NCBI GenBank assembly: GCA_934047225.1
Contig: OW203983.1
Location: forward strand, 42,776,310 to 42,840,309
DNA: 64,000 nucleotides
DNA from: Ypsolopha sequella
Taxonomy: Eukaryota > Arthropoda > Insecta > Lepidoptera > Ypsolophidae
Direction of reading: 5' to 3'
Shown: positions 53,420 to 63,609 of the stretch, piece by piece
How positions within the stretch are numbered: position 1 is the stretch's first letter
Layout: every line of letters begins with the position of its first letter
Notes under the pieces: generated by a model
The model's database searches: none
Told to the model about the DNA's origin: nothing
Seen by the model: only the letters and a program-made list of their open reading frames with translations
Position numbers and translations under genes: made by a program

Positions 53420-54530
53420 GAAGGTCCTTGTCTTTCACTAGTAACTTGCAAAATACATGCTAGAGCTCATAACCTCCACCGGATTTTTTGTTAATTTTAT
53501 CCAAAAGGTACAGTAACAAATTATGGACAAAGGATTCTGATAAACCGTCATAATCTAATTATGAACATTAATTGTTATGTGCTTAACGATTAATTTTCAC
53601 AATTAGATAATAACCGTACACAACATTCAAAATACCAGATATAACTTGGCAATATTAAGCTCAAAGGGCATAAATAGAGTAACTATAAAAATTTACTTGG
53701 GAATTATGTTTTATAAATGTTTTTACATGTCACGTAAATAAAATGTTATGAATTGTTAACACTAGCAAAATCGAGACGATGACAATTTCATTACTAAGGC
53801 GGTGGCGGCGCAGTAAGTGCTATAAATAACTCACTTTGTCGCTATAGAATGCATCATGCATGTTTCCCGGAACGCTAACGTGTTAAGGCGATACCAAAAA
53901 AAGAATGGGGTTTTTTCGAATCCATTTACTCCACTACAACGTCATCTACGTATTTCATTTTTGGATTAATGTTTATTGAGTATTTGATTAAGATTCTCAC
54001 TGAAGGAAAACGCGATTGGATGAAATTTTCTTGACAGAATTTAATTCCGAAAAGACGTCTAAATTGTTTTATTTTTTCCTGTTATTCTGAAATCCTAACT
54101 AATTTCATTGTGAAATTGCATTCAAAATGTGGATATTATGTATTTGTAAAGTCTCCTTGAAAATCTTTTTGATAAAATAGCTTAGTACATTTTATGTTAA
54201 TAAAAAACCGACTTCTTGCTACTTTTCCATGAATCCGTCCCACACGCACTGAGGGTTTTTTCGCATATAGAGAAACAGGGACGATGAAACTTTTACGTAT
54301 CGCCTTAACATAAATTCTATCGGTTCATCTACCTGCTGTACAAAATTTGTAAGTTAGAGTAGAATAGGAAAGAAGCTTTTCTAAATGGCCAAATAGCAGG
54401 TTTGTATTAGCCGTCTATTATTACTGCACTGCGATGGAACACAACACAAATTACTCTAAAAGCTTTTTAGTGTCCACCCATTGTACCTTTACCTACCAAC
54501 CTGGCTCCTGGCTGTTTGTTGAAATTTATA
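53420..54530. other. No recognisable feature
   Basis: About 1.1 kb. Contains short 'TATCGCCTTAAC'-type blocks (53885, 54298) also seen at 39140 and 57720, perhaps remnants of that dispersed repeat. Confidence 0.35.
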
Positions 54531-54534
54531 CACA

Positions 54535-54716
54535 TCGACTTGTTCACATGACGTGTGATGGCTACTCACATTGGTAGTAAGATAAATCTATTCACATAAA
54601 TTTGTTCACATGACGTGTGATGGCTCCTCACATTGGTAGTTAGATAAATCTATAGACATAGACTTGTTCACATGAGGTATGACAGTGACTCATATCAGTA
54701 GTTAGATAAATCGACG
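54535..54716 (+). repeat. Three tandem copies of a 62-64 bp unit
   Basis: 'CTTGTTCACATGACGTGTGA' followed by 'TGGCTACTCACATTGGTAGT' and 'AGATAAATCTA' occurs at 54539, 54602 and 54664. The third copy is more diverged. Confidence 0.92.
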
Positions 54717-54760
54717 GACGGACAGCTCAATCAAAGTACACGGAGTCAATCTCAGCCTCT

Positions 54761-54920
54761 GGCCTCGTAGCACAGTGTTAAATCGCGCGCGATGCCACTT
54801 AGTTGAATCACAGGTGCGAGGAGCGCGACACGATGTTTTAGCGATTAAACAGTACGTCACGCTCTTCGCACTTGTGATTCAACCAGTGGTGTCGCGCGTG
54901 ATTAAACACTATGCTACGGC
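54761..54920. mobile_element. Palindromic MITE, copy 2
   Basis: 'CGTAGCACAGTGTTAAATCG' and 'CGTGATTAAACACTATGCTACG' -type ends pair. The inner arms are 'GTTGAATCACAGGTGCGAGG' and 'TTCGCACTTGTGATTCAACC'. More symmetrical than copy 1. Confidence 0.9.
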
Positions 54921-54924
54921 CACT

Positions 54925-55428
54925 GGACTTGCATAATGACTTTGATATAAATTTATAATGCTTACATTATTTGTAATAGCTATAAAAGCCTAAAGTGGAG
55001 CGGAGTTTGAGAGAAAAACTTCTCATGTATTTATTATCTTTCCTAAAACATACTCCGAAAGAATCGCTTTTCTTTTGAAAAAAGAAGCCGGAAAGAACCT
55101 CTTTTGTGCCCTAGGGAAAAAATGTATGTAATAAGTTCCATTGACATCCTAGGAAAAAAATAGTTGATGAAAATTTATGAAAATGTAAAATAAACTTTCA
55201 AAATAGAGACCAAGGTGGAAAATTCCATATAGCCAAGCTGACCACTCGTTTTGCAACACGTTTTTTTTATATTATTTTATCCCACTCTGGGACAGGCAAG
55301 GACCATGATAGTCTTTTCTTAACTGTTTTTTTTTTATTTTTCTTTTAATCTTGGGAAAGGCAAAAAGTGTTAGCCTCCTAAAGTATCCTATATAGTTAAA
55401 ATAAATAATATTATGTTTATTTTGCAAA
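54925..55428. other. No recognisable feature
   Basis: About 500 bp; nothing supported. Confidence 0.4.
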
Positions 55429-55429
55429 A

Positions 55430-55790
55430 TCCATCGCTATGAATACTCTAAATATTATTAGAGTGCATCTGTTTCTTAAGAACAAGGCTTGAAATCACAA
55501 AACGCCCTCGTGAGCGTTCTGTATGTGCAGTACAAGCTAGTATATAAAGCAGATGAAAAAATGAACAGTGGACAAGTTTGATGGAAGAATTCGCCGGTAG
55601 GAACCTCGGTGGCGCAATTGGTAGCGCGCTTGTCTTGATAACAAGAGGTCGCAGGTTCGAATCCTGGCCCGGGGAATTTTTTCAAATTCTTGTCTTTGGA
55701 TTTGTTTCTGATTTATATTTGCTAGTTTGTAATGCACTGTAATAATATTTATAAATAATATTAGTAAGAGAAACACAAAACAAAGTGAAT
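55430..55790 (+). mobile_element. tRNA-derived SINE, best copy
   Basis: Head 'CGCCCTCGTGAGCGTTCTGT', tRNA-like body at 55604-55676, tail 'TTTTTTCAAATTCTTG ... TTTGTTTCTG ... TAATGCACT'. The whole is bracketed by inverted 'ATTATTAGAGTGCAT' and 'ATGCACTGTAATAAT'. An outer 'AATCCATCGCTATGAATACT' block on the left recurs, inverted, beside the other copies. Open frames on the minus strand are incidental. Confidence 0.85.
55604..55676 (+). other. tRNA-like domain of the SINE (not a tRNA gene)
   Basis: D-arm GCGC/GCGC, anticodon stem CTTGT/ACAAG with seven-base loop CTTGATA (anticodon position TGA), and B box 'GGTTCGAATCC' (55654-55664). The acceptor stem pairs at only 5 of 7 positions. A TGA anticodon would need a long variable arm (serine), but the arm is only 5 bases. 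So this is a Pol III promoter module rather than a functional tRNA. Confidence 0.75.
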
Positions 55791-55799
55791 TCTCTTCCA

Positions 55800-56640
55800 T
55801 ATAAAGAAATATATTTTTTTCTTAGAGTAAGAAATGTAATGTAAAATTCGCAATTAATTTTTCTGCCTTTTCAAAGTGGACAACCCGGGGTAATCGGGTG
55901 CAGATCGGGGTAATTTTTTGTGAAAAGTAGCGCATTTCGCGTAGCCCCATAGCATATTTAAGTTGTTTCTCAAGACGCGTAGTATCTATGTTTAGAGTTT
56001 TGCTTATTAAGTAATATTATTTGACCTTATACAAAGTGCAAACAGAAAAATGTGATCATATTTGAAGAGCTTATTCAGTCAATGGTATAGAACAACTTTT
56101 ACACCGGAGCAAACCTTGAAACCACAAAAAAAAATTAACAATTTCATCTAAATATCGGCCGAAATATAAAGAAGGGCAGATATTTTTTTGAGATTTCAGG
56201 GTAGTTTCCATTTTGAAAGTTGTTTTATACCTTTCTGTTACACGTTGTATATTTTATTGGGATTAGTATAAATGAACTTTAATAATAATGGCCCCCATTT
56301 CAAAAAGCTTAGATTTTAAATTGGTACTTTGCATTATAATATTAATACGAGTAGCATTAAAATTTAATTTCTTCAAAAATAATCGTTTGCGTTATCATTT
56401 TAATACTTTCAGCTTTAAAATTTCTTTTCCTTAAAAATAATAGTTAGTAATAGCAAAGATAATTTCGCCCGTACACATACAGTTTAGTCTGGGGTTTTTA
56501 ATATGTGTACAAAGTCACTTTATCTTCTATTTTTGTGGATAATTTCTAGAGTCTGCCCAAGAAGCTGTGATTTATAAACCTCTTTGTCTGTCCTGTCTTT
56601 GTCGCTGTACTGTAAGTTTGCCCTACCAACTCCACGCAGA
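55800..56640. other. No recognisable feature
   Basis: About 0.8 kb; nothing supported. Confidence 0.4.
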
Positions 56641-56644
56641 AAAT

Positions 56645-56895
56645 AGGTTGAATCTATTCTAAAACCGAATAAGAGCACCCCGACTTCACGCAGTCTTGTA
56701 GTTACTACCCCTAGAGTGCATACAAAAAGCTGGAAGCGCCAAAACAGGGAAGCCCCGCCCACAGTAAAAAAGTATAGGCACCCGAGCAACCAGCAACCCC
56801 AAGCTGCGGAGGTGAGCATGCGTGCCTGTATTTTGTTATGCAAGGGCAAAGGGGTTGCACTTCCCGCACCACCGCAGCAGTTGCAGAAGTATCTT
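56645..56895 (+). repeat. TATA-containing repeat with shared short frame, copy 2
   Basis: Plus-orientation partner of 14240-14460: 'GCACCCCGACTTCACGCAGT', 'CTAGAGTGCATACAAAAAGC' and 'GCACTTCCCGCACCACCGCA'. The frame at 56716-57087 overlaps it. Confidence 0.65.
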
Positions 56896-57091
56896 TGGTA
56901 CATTATATATACCTGGGTTACCAGTATGATTAGGATGTTAATCATTGATGTTGATTTTTGTTTAGAGGCTATGCAAATTTTATTTTTGTCACTGTCACTT
57001 CAAGCGAAAAATCGCGCAGTGCGAGAGGGGCGGATTCAGGGCAAAAGGGAAAAAAGTTTGTTTTATATTTTTATTAAAATAAATTAAAATA

Positions 57092-57574
57092 CAGTAGGGC
57101 CTCGCTAATCCGGACCCCCGCTTATCCGGTGGTTCCTGTAATCCGGACGGGCGAGTGGGGCGTTGAAGTTGTCATTCCAAAAAAAGCTGCAAATTCAGAA
57201 GCATTGGGAGCTTTAAGCACTGCTTTGAGGTGAGGATAATGACTGTGATAGCACCGAACATAATGTTTCTCCATCGACTTAGAGACCGTGCTTTTGAAAT
57301 TAAAGAAAATTATAATCAGAAGAGTATCACACACACTTTGTGTTAAATGTGAAGATTTCTTACATGTTTGTATGTAATTCTCTACACACGTACTTTTGTA
57401 TATATGTATTTTCTGTTTTGTTTGTCTCACTTATTGTTTTTCGATAATTAATTAAATAAACTTAAGATTAACTATGTATTTTAATACCATTAACATATTG
57501 CAGACCACAATCCGGATGCCTCGGTAATCTGCCAATGGCCTGTTTTTAGCCTATCCGGATTAGCGAGGCCCTAA
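57092..57574. mobile_element. Pogo/Tigger-like DNA transposon remnant
   Basis: Terminal repeats 'CAGTAGGGCCTCGCTAATCC' and 'GGATTAGCGAGGCCCTAAT' are inverted and resemble the CAGTAG...TAATCCGGA ends of pogo/Tigger elements. 'AATCCGGA' blocks recur subterminally. A short frame remnant 'IPKKAANSEALGALSTAL' (57171) resembles the tail of a pogo-type transposase. The DDE domain is deleted. The minus-strand frame at 57122-57430 is a shadow. Confidence 0.82.
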
Positions 57575-57576
57575 TA

Positions 57577-57735
57577 TAGCTAGCAAAATTTCAAATATCA
57601 AATCTCTAGATATTGTTAAAATACACCAAATAAAATATGTTTAAGTTCTGTATATGGCTAACAGAGAATGATCATAATTTTATGAAATACACAGAAAAGA
57701 AACACCCGCATTTTTTTGCATATCGCCTTAATTAA
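57577..57735 (+). repeat. Dispersed repeat pair, member 2
   Basis: Same order of blocks as 38860-39160, beginning three bases after the pogo-like element. It lacks the middle 140 bp. Confidence 0.75.
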
Positions 57736-57739
57736 AATC

Positions 57740-58440
57740 TCAGACATGGTTGTAGGGGCTATAAGTTGCCTTTGCCTTCCCACACAGTGGGGAAAAAATT
57801 TTTGGTCGATTATAGTGCGAAATATTTTAAATATTATTTTTATTGTAGATAGCAATATGTTTGATTTGTTTCAAATATTTTATAGTTGTTAACATTACTT
57901 TGTAATGCAAACGTAATATACGTTTAAAGCTTTTTAAAGTAGTAATATTTATTTATAGTTTATTATTTTTTGTAGTCTTAAACACTTTTTATATTTTTTT
58001 TCAGTTCATTTTACCCTATTTTGTCTGTGTATTGGTTTGATGATATCGGTCTCCTTAACCTTACAAAGTATCGGGGTAGAAAATCAATGTTGACTAAAAC
58101 ATTTATTGTAATTTGTAATTTAAATTTTCGCCAAAGTTGCCGGTCCTAATGGAATTGAGACACTTAGAAGATTAAATTAAATCAACAATTTTCTAAATAG
58201 GGTAACGGCTTCAAAATGCTGGTCGACAAAACTCGAAAAGCTTTTTTACTCCTTAATTTTGCCCATCTACTAAATAAGGGTTACCTACGTTGTTAATTTC
58301 GAATCGGAACCGTGAAATGTAAAGTTATAAAAGTTCTGTCATGACTAAATTTGTACTCATTCATGTAGTGTCAAGATGATGTCAGCTCTTGACGAAACAT
58401 AGACAGCATCCTGATTTTAAACAAAAAGACTTGTAGATTT
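57740..58440. other. Unassigned; one ribozyme-like motif
   Basis: At 58371-58414 'AGATGATGTCAGCTCTTGAC' is followed directly by 'GAAACATAGAC'. A stem TGTCA/TGAC leads to GAAA, as in hammerhead-bearing Penelope-like termini. The CUGANGA block is only approximate. Nothing else recognised. Confidence 0.3.
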
Positions 58441-58446
58441 CAATTA

Positions 58447-58640
58447 TTATTAGAGTGCATTACAAACTTGAAATCAATCAGAAACAAATTTGAAAGCAGA
58501 ATTATTTTGAAAAAAAAATGTCGGGCCAGGATTTAAATTCCTCCTTACATGACAGGTGCCCAACTGACTGCGCTGCCGAGGTTTATATCTGGAACGACAA
58601 ATTTTTCCATCATACCTGTTTATCTAATAAAACCTAATAA
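58447..58640 (-). mobile_element. tRNA-derived SINE, inverted copy
   Basis: Begins 'ATTATTAGAGTGCATTACAA' and contains the reverse-complement tRNA-like body at 58523-58582 ('GACTGCGCTGCCGAGG'). The B box is degraded ('GGATTTAAATTCC'). It stands head-to-head with the next copy. Confidence 0.82.
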
Positions 58641-58749
58641 TTAGAGTATTCAAAGCGATGGGATTTCGCAATAAATACGTATAATTTCAGTAAATGAGAA
58701 CTGTAAACTTCTTAACTGTCTGATGCGACAGGTATTGTAGCGACGACAG

Positions 58750-59050
58750 CGCCTTCTATTCAGAATGAGCAAAGCGTGAAATCACATAACGCCCTCGTGA
58801 GCGTTCAGTATGTGCATTACAAGCTGGTATATCAAGTAGCTACAAAAAATTCGGTGTACAGGTATGTTGTAAAAATTCAACGTTTCAGATACGAACCTCA
58901 GTAGCGCAGTCGGTAGTGCGCCTGTCATGTGCCTAAGGAGGAGGTCGCAGATTCAAATCTTGGCGCGAGATATTTTTTCAAAATATTTGAGTTTTTAAAT
59001 TTGTTTCTGATTGATTTCAAGTTTCTAATGCACTCTAATAATAATTAGAG
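58750..59050 (+). mobile_element. tRNA-derived SINE, plus copy
   Basis: 'CGCCCTCGTGAGCGTTCAGT', tRNA-like body 'CCTCAGTAGCGCAGTCGGTA' to 'GGTCGCAGATTCAAATCTTG', and tail ending 'TAATGCACTCTAATAAT'. Followed by 'AGAGTATCCAAAGC'. The B box is mutated. Confidence 0.82.
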
Positions 59051-59059
59051 TATCCAAAG

Positions 59060-60030
59060 CCATGGATTTCGCAATAAAAACATATAAACTTGTAGGCTTG
59101 TTTCATTTATAGGTATTTTTGATATAATTTTTTATCTATGTTTACATAAACATCATTTATCGACTCCCATTCTACAATAACTTAATAATAACATCAAAAA
59201 CGATTTTACAAGTACCCACGTTGTTTGTCAGTATGTACCACAAAATTCAGCGGCCCCAGCTGAAACTTAGTGACCAACATAGTTGGGTCCAAAGTGAGTA
59301 TACCCAACTACAGGCATCAGTACGGTTCTTGATGTCAGAGCAACAGTAGTGGGGGATAGCTGTGCACGTACGCTCGCGCACGTAATTGCTTAGCCGGATT
59401 TTATGTATATACCTACTGATATTTTATTATGTAAATGGAATTAGCAAGTTGTTTATGTATAGTTAAAACATAATCCTAATGGATAGTGAATATGTAAAAT
59501 ATGAGATATTGTTGTAAGACCCAATTGATTAATATGAGTAATAGTTACACGAATCAAAAAGGGCTATAGTTTAACTGCTACGATTTTTTTTCAATTCTGG
59601 TTTCTAGTCAAAATTAGGATTTGATAATTAAAACTGCTATTAAAAGTTATTTCACTTTGCATCATTTTAAGTTTCACTTTCAACGAAACTTGGCATATTA
59701 TTTCAAGTAGAACGTTCAGTTTGGTCAGAAGCGTATTCCATTACGGTTTTACGAAGAGCAGTAACAAGTAATGGATCACAATTACTAATACCTCATTTTG
59801 AAGGAAATGTTTTCTTTCCATCTACCTCTCAGTTTCTGTATGTTTTCACTTCTCCTTCATTGATATTAATTTTCAGAAGACTCAAACAGTTAGTTCTACG
59901 TATTACTACTTATTTTGCTATTTTATAATTAATGCTCTTGTATGTGTCCAGATATATACTATCCATTCGTTTAGGATATAATAATCGTTTAATAAACGTG
60001 CGTGTACGAGAGTGAACTGTCGCTTGCACT
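59060..60030. other. No recognisable feature
   Basis: About 1 kb; nothing supported. Confidence 0.4.
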
Positions 60031-60036
60031 TCACAG

Positions 60037-61114
60037 TCCGTACACGGAAACACCAGTGATACCGTCGGGGATTTATGTCGTACACGGAAACCCTAGTGAT
60101 ACATATCTTCGGGGATTCATTTTGTACATGGAAGTGATACTCTCGGGGATTCATGTCGTACACGGAAACTCTAGTGATACATATCTTCGGAGATTCATGT
60201 TGTACATGGGAACAACAGTGATACTTTCGGGGATTCATGTCGTACACGGAAACCCCAGTGATACATATTCTTGGGGATTCATGTTGTACATGGAAACACC
60301 AGTGATACCCTAAGGGATTCATGTCGTACACGGAAACCCCAGTAATACATATCTTCGGGGATTCATCTTGTACATGGAAACAACAGTGATACTCTCGGGG
60401 GTTCATGTCGTACACGGAAACCCCAGTGATAGGTACATATTCTTGGGGATTCATGTTGTACATGGAAACACCAATGATACCCTCGGGGATTCATGTCGTA
60501 CACGGAAACCCCAGTGATACATATTCTTGGGGATTCATGTCGTACATGGAAACACCAGTGATACCCTAGGGGATTCATGTCGTACACGGAAACCCCAGTG
60601 ATACATATTTTTGGGGATTCATGTCGTACATGGAAACACCAGTGATACCCTCGGGGATTCATGTCGTACACGGAAACCCCAGTAATACATATCTTCGGGG
60701 ATTCATCTTGTACATGTAAACAACAGTGATACTCTCGGGGGTTCATGTCGTACACGGAAATCCTAGTGATACATATTCTTGGGGATTCATGTTGTACATA
60801 GAAACACCAATGATACCCTCGGGGATTCATGTCGTACACGGAAACCCCAGTGATACATATTCTTGGGGATTCATGTCGTACATGGAAACACCAGTGATAC
60901 CCTCGGGGATTCATGTCGTACACAGAAACCCCAGTGATACATATTCTTGGGGATTCATGTAGTACATGGAAACACCAGTGATACTTTTTGGGATTCATGT
61001 CGTACACGGAAACCCTAGTGATAATCTTCGGGGATTCATGTCGTACATGAAAACACCAGTGATACTCTCGGAGATTCAAGTCGTACACGGAAACAGCAGT
61101 GATGCCCTCGGGGA
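60037..61114. repeat. 84 bp minisatellite (40+44 bp dimer), about 13 units
   Basis: Each unit has two related halves, both containing 'GGGGATTCATGTCGTACA' and 'GGAAAC.CCAGTGATAC'. One half (44 bp) has 'ACATATTCTTG' and the other (40 bp) 'CCCTC'. Because 84 is a multiple of three, frames stay open on both strands. The minus strand gives a 28-residue repeat (core 'YDMNPRGYHWCFHV') for 241 codons at 61088-60363. There is no initiator context, signal or known domain, and frames change between 60363 and 60463. I read it as satellite, not a gene. Confidence 0.95.
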
Positions 61115-61378
61115 TTCATGTCGAAACGATGCAAAAGTTCCTGGCCAGATTTTAGGACAAACTAGTTTTGCCCAGGCCAGTCTGGTCAATATCGATACAA
61201 TTATATGTTTTTTTTTTTAATTATATTTCTAAGATAATTTTGACTTATTTTAATTGAATGTATCAATTTATTTTTGTATTACAGCTACATTTATGTATTT
61301 ACGTATAATATTAATAACGTAAACATTTTTTTTCATTTTTTTTGTTTCATTGCTATATTTATTTACGTATAATATTAT

Positions 61379-61984
61379 AGTAGAACGCGGCTATGAAGTC
61401 AATCCTGAGACATGCCGCTAGGGTTGTTCCACGTTCGATCATTGTATCGATAAAATTCGTCAAGTGTGAGTCAAGTCGAATGCAGTTATCAGATGTATAT
61501 GAAGGAAAGTGAAAAAAAAAAACATCTAGGTAGAGATAATATTTATATTCTTTACTTTATAATGTATCAGTTTCCGAAGCACCATCACCATTATCACTAC
61601 TGGAATCGTTTGTATTAATAACTAACTCAAATGTTTACTATACTCCCAGAGGTTAGTAAGAAAGAAACAAACTCATTTATTTATTAATATTTATAATTAA
61701 CTGAAGGAGAATATTACTAATATAACTAATTTTACAATTAAGTAATGCGTTTTATTTACATTAATGCATATCATCATAAAACATAAACAATATTTTTGGC
61801 TATACGAACTTCTTAACGTGTATCGATATATTGTCTGTGATATTATTGCCACTCACTATTCTGTCACACGCAATAAGTAAATATGTAATTTTTTCCTATG
61901 GTTGAAATTGTCATTATTCAGAAACTTCATAGTTGCGCAATGTGTCAGGATAGGTCAGGATTGACTTCATAGCCGCGTTCTACT
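61379..61984. mobile_element. DNA element with perfect 30 bp inverted repeats (606 bp)
   Basis: Ends 'AGTAGAACGCGGCTATGAAG' and 'CTTCATAGCCGCGTTCTACT' are perfect inverted repeats extending 30 bp. The flanks are symmetric (TTAT / TATAA), compatible with a TA or TAT duplication. The interior is AT-rich with no transposase frame. Confidence 0.95.
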
Positions 61985-62028
61985 TATAATTATGAATAAA
62001 AATGTCTTTATATCTTTATGTCAAACCT

Positions 62029-62215
62029 GTGATTTCCTGCGCACATGATAGGCGCGCTGCAAACAGCGGTATTGACGTTTTCATCGATGAACTTTTCCAC
62101 CATACCCGTAACACCAAATGTTTTTTGTAAACACTAGATATACCAGCCTGCAATGCACATACTGAACGCTTACGAGGGCATTATGTGATTTCACACCTTG
62201 TTAATTGTAAACAGA
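62029..62215 (-). mobile_element. tRNA-derived SINE, 5'-part copy
   Basis: On the minus strand the head 'CCCTCGTAAGCGTTCAGTAT' and 'GTGCATTGCAGGCTGGTATA' match the other copies. The tRNA-like body is degraded and ends at about 62029. Confidence 0.75.
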
Positions 62216-62219
62216 GGGA

Positions 62220-62510
62220 CAGTATTAACCCATTAACATATTTTCATACAATGCCTATCCCTATAGGCATACTATCACAACACATATCAAAATGTATAAG
62301 TTATATGACAGTAAAATGTATGACATACTATAAACTTGTACTATAAGAACTTTTCTTGTGACAGTAAATCCATTAAAATCACTTTTGCGGTGACAGTCCT
62401 TCTACTGACACTTACACCACTAAAAAAAAAAAACGAAAAATATGAAAAAGAAAATCATGGTACAGGAAAAATATAGCGGTTGAGAAATTCACGAAACCGA
62501 AATGACAAAA
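62220..62510. other. No recognisable feature
   Basis: AT-rich; nothing supported. Confidence 0.4.
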
Positions 62511-62514
62511 TTTA

Positions 62515-62587
62515 ATTTTCTGTTCCCATAACGGAACTACGAAACCCGAGTGCGCGAGTCTCAATCGCACTTGACCGTTTTTTTTTT
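62515..62587 (-). repeat. AGTGCGAGTC repeat, terminal fragment
   Basis: 'GGAACTACGAAACCCGAGTG' then 'CGCGAGTCTCAATCGCACTT' plus 'GACCG'. This is the start of the family in inverted orientation, truncated after about 70 bp. Confidence 0.75.
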
Positions 62588-62821
62588 GTAAATTATGTTA
62601 TATCTATTTTAAAGCAAGCTTAAGAAAAATGTTGAACAGTAAGTTGGAGCTGTCCGTCTGTCTCTAGCAGATGTAGTGAACTGTCTACGTCTAAACCCTC
62701 TTCATGTCTCAAACTGTTGGGGCAGTAAATCTCGAAAGAATGCAAAAGTGACGGTTTCGTTACATTGTTACTTTGGACTCGACTCGTTCACAACGGTAAC
62801 ACAATGGTAACTAGTGACACA

Positions 62822-63605
62822 ATATAATGAATAGAAAATCACTTGTGCTATCCCACAAATTTATTTTTGTATTTTCATTTATTTTTATTATAATGAACTA
62901 TTACCCTCACTACAAAAATGTGTTTTCACACCACCTGCTCGACAATGTCCAATTACATATCATGCAACCTCAACGTAAAGTAACGCATTATATCTCAAGG
63001 GATATAAAGTTATATGAAAATCCCTTGGGATTAAAAGTGATTTAAATTTGGAACGTCAAATTCGTGTGGAAAATCGTGGAAAACAAATGCCCATATGGGA
63101 TTGTAAAGAGGTTTGTTCGAAAATCGAACTGGCCACCATAGGCAGAATTCAACAAAAAGAAAAAAAGCGTTTACAAAGAATGTGAAACAAAAGACGGGTT
63201 TTTGGTGCTGTGATTGTCAGTAAATTTTATTGAATTATTAATGTTGATAAAAAATGTCGAGCTTTTTGTTATCTCGCCGAAGGTGTGAAAAGTAGAGTAT
63301 GCTCCTCTGGAATAAAGCCTGTCTTTGTCTTGGGCAGCTTGAACCCCTCGCTTTACTCAGGACTCTATATAACTAGTCCCTCGTTACGCTCAGGGTTCAA
63401 TATGCCGCCCGTGACGTAAGACACTGCTTTATTCCCTTAGTGCATAATTTACTATAGTGTCATTGATCGCACTGGCTGATGCAAACTATTTATTGTGTAA
63501 TTAAGATCTTATATTAATTCCTTTGATAATGCCATAAAGGCAAAACCGGTCAAGAAGTATTAAATAAATTTGTGGGATAGTACAAGTGATTTTCTGTTCA
63601 TTATG
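62822..63605. mobile_element. Penelope-like remnant bounded by inverted ends
   Basis: 62822-62866 and 63562-63605 are inverted relatives ('AAATCACTTGTGCTATCCCA' against 'TGGGATAGTACAAGTGATTT'). Inside the right end, 'CTTTGATAATGCC' is followed by 'GGCAAAACCGGTCAAG' (63521-63553), the ribozyme-like block of this element type. No RT or nuclease frame remains. The open frame at 62827-63045 is unassigned. Confidence 0.55.
63290..63450. mobile_element. MITE-like inverted-repeat element
   Basis: 'GGAATAAAGCCTGTCTTTGT' with 'GGGCAGCTTGAACCCCTCGC' pairs imperfectly with 'GCTCAGGGTTCAATATGCCG' and 'GTAAGACACTGCTTTATTCC'. It lies inside the Penelope-like remnant. Confidence 0.75.
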
Positions 63606-63609
63606 TATT

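Noticed and set aside
55604..55676. Possible tRNA gene
   Set aside because: The B box and anticodon stem are good, but the acceptor stem has two mismatches and the TGA anticodon lacks the long arm of tRNA-Ser. The same body recurs within a repeat at 58.5, 58.9, 62.0 and 11.4 kb. It is a SINE module.
60363..61088. 241-codon open frame as a secreted or structural repeat protein
   Set aside because: Frames are open on both strands because the satellite period is a multiple of three. There is no start context, signal peptide or codon-position bias visible by eye. Kept as a testable finding only.
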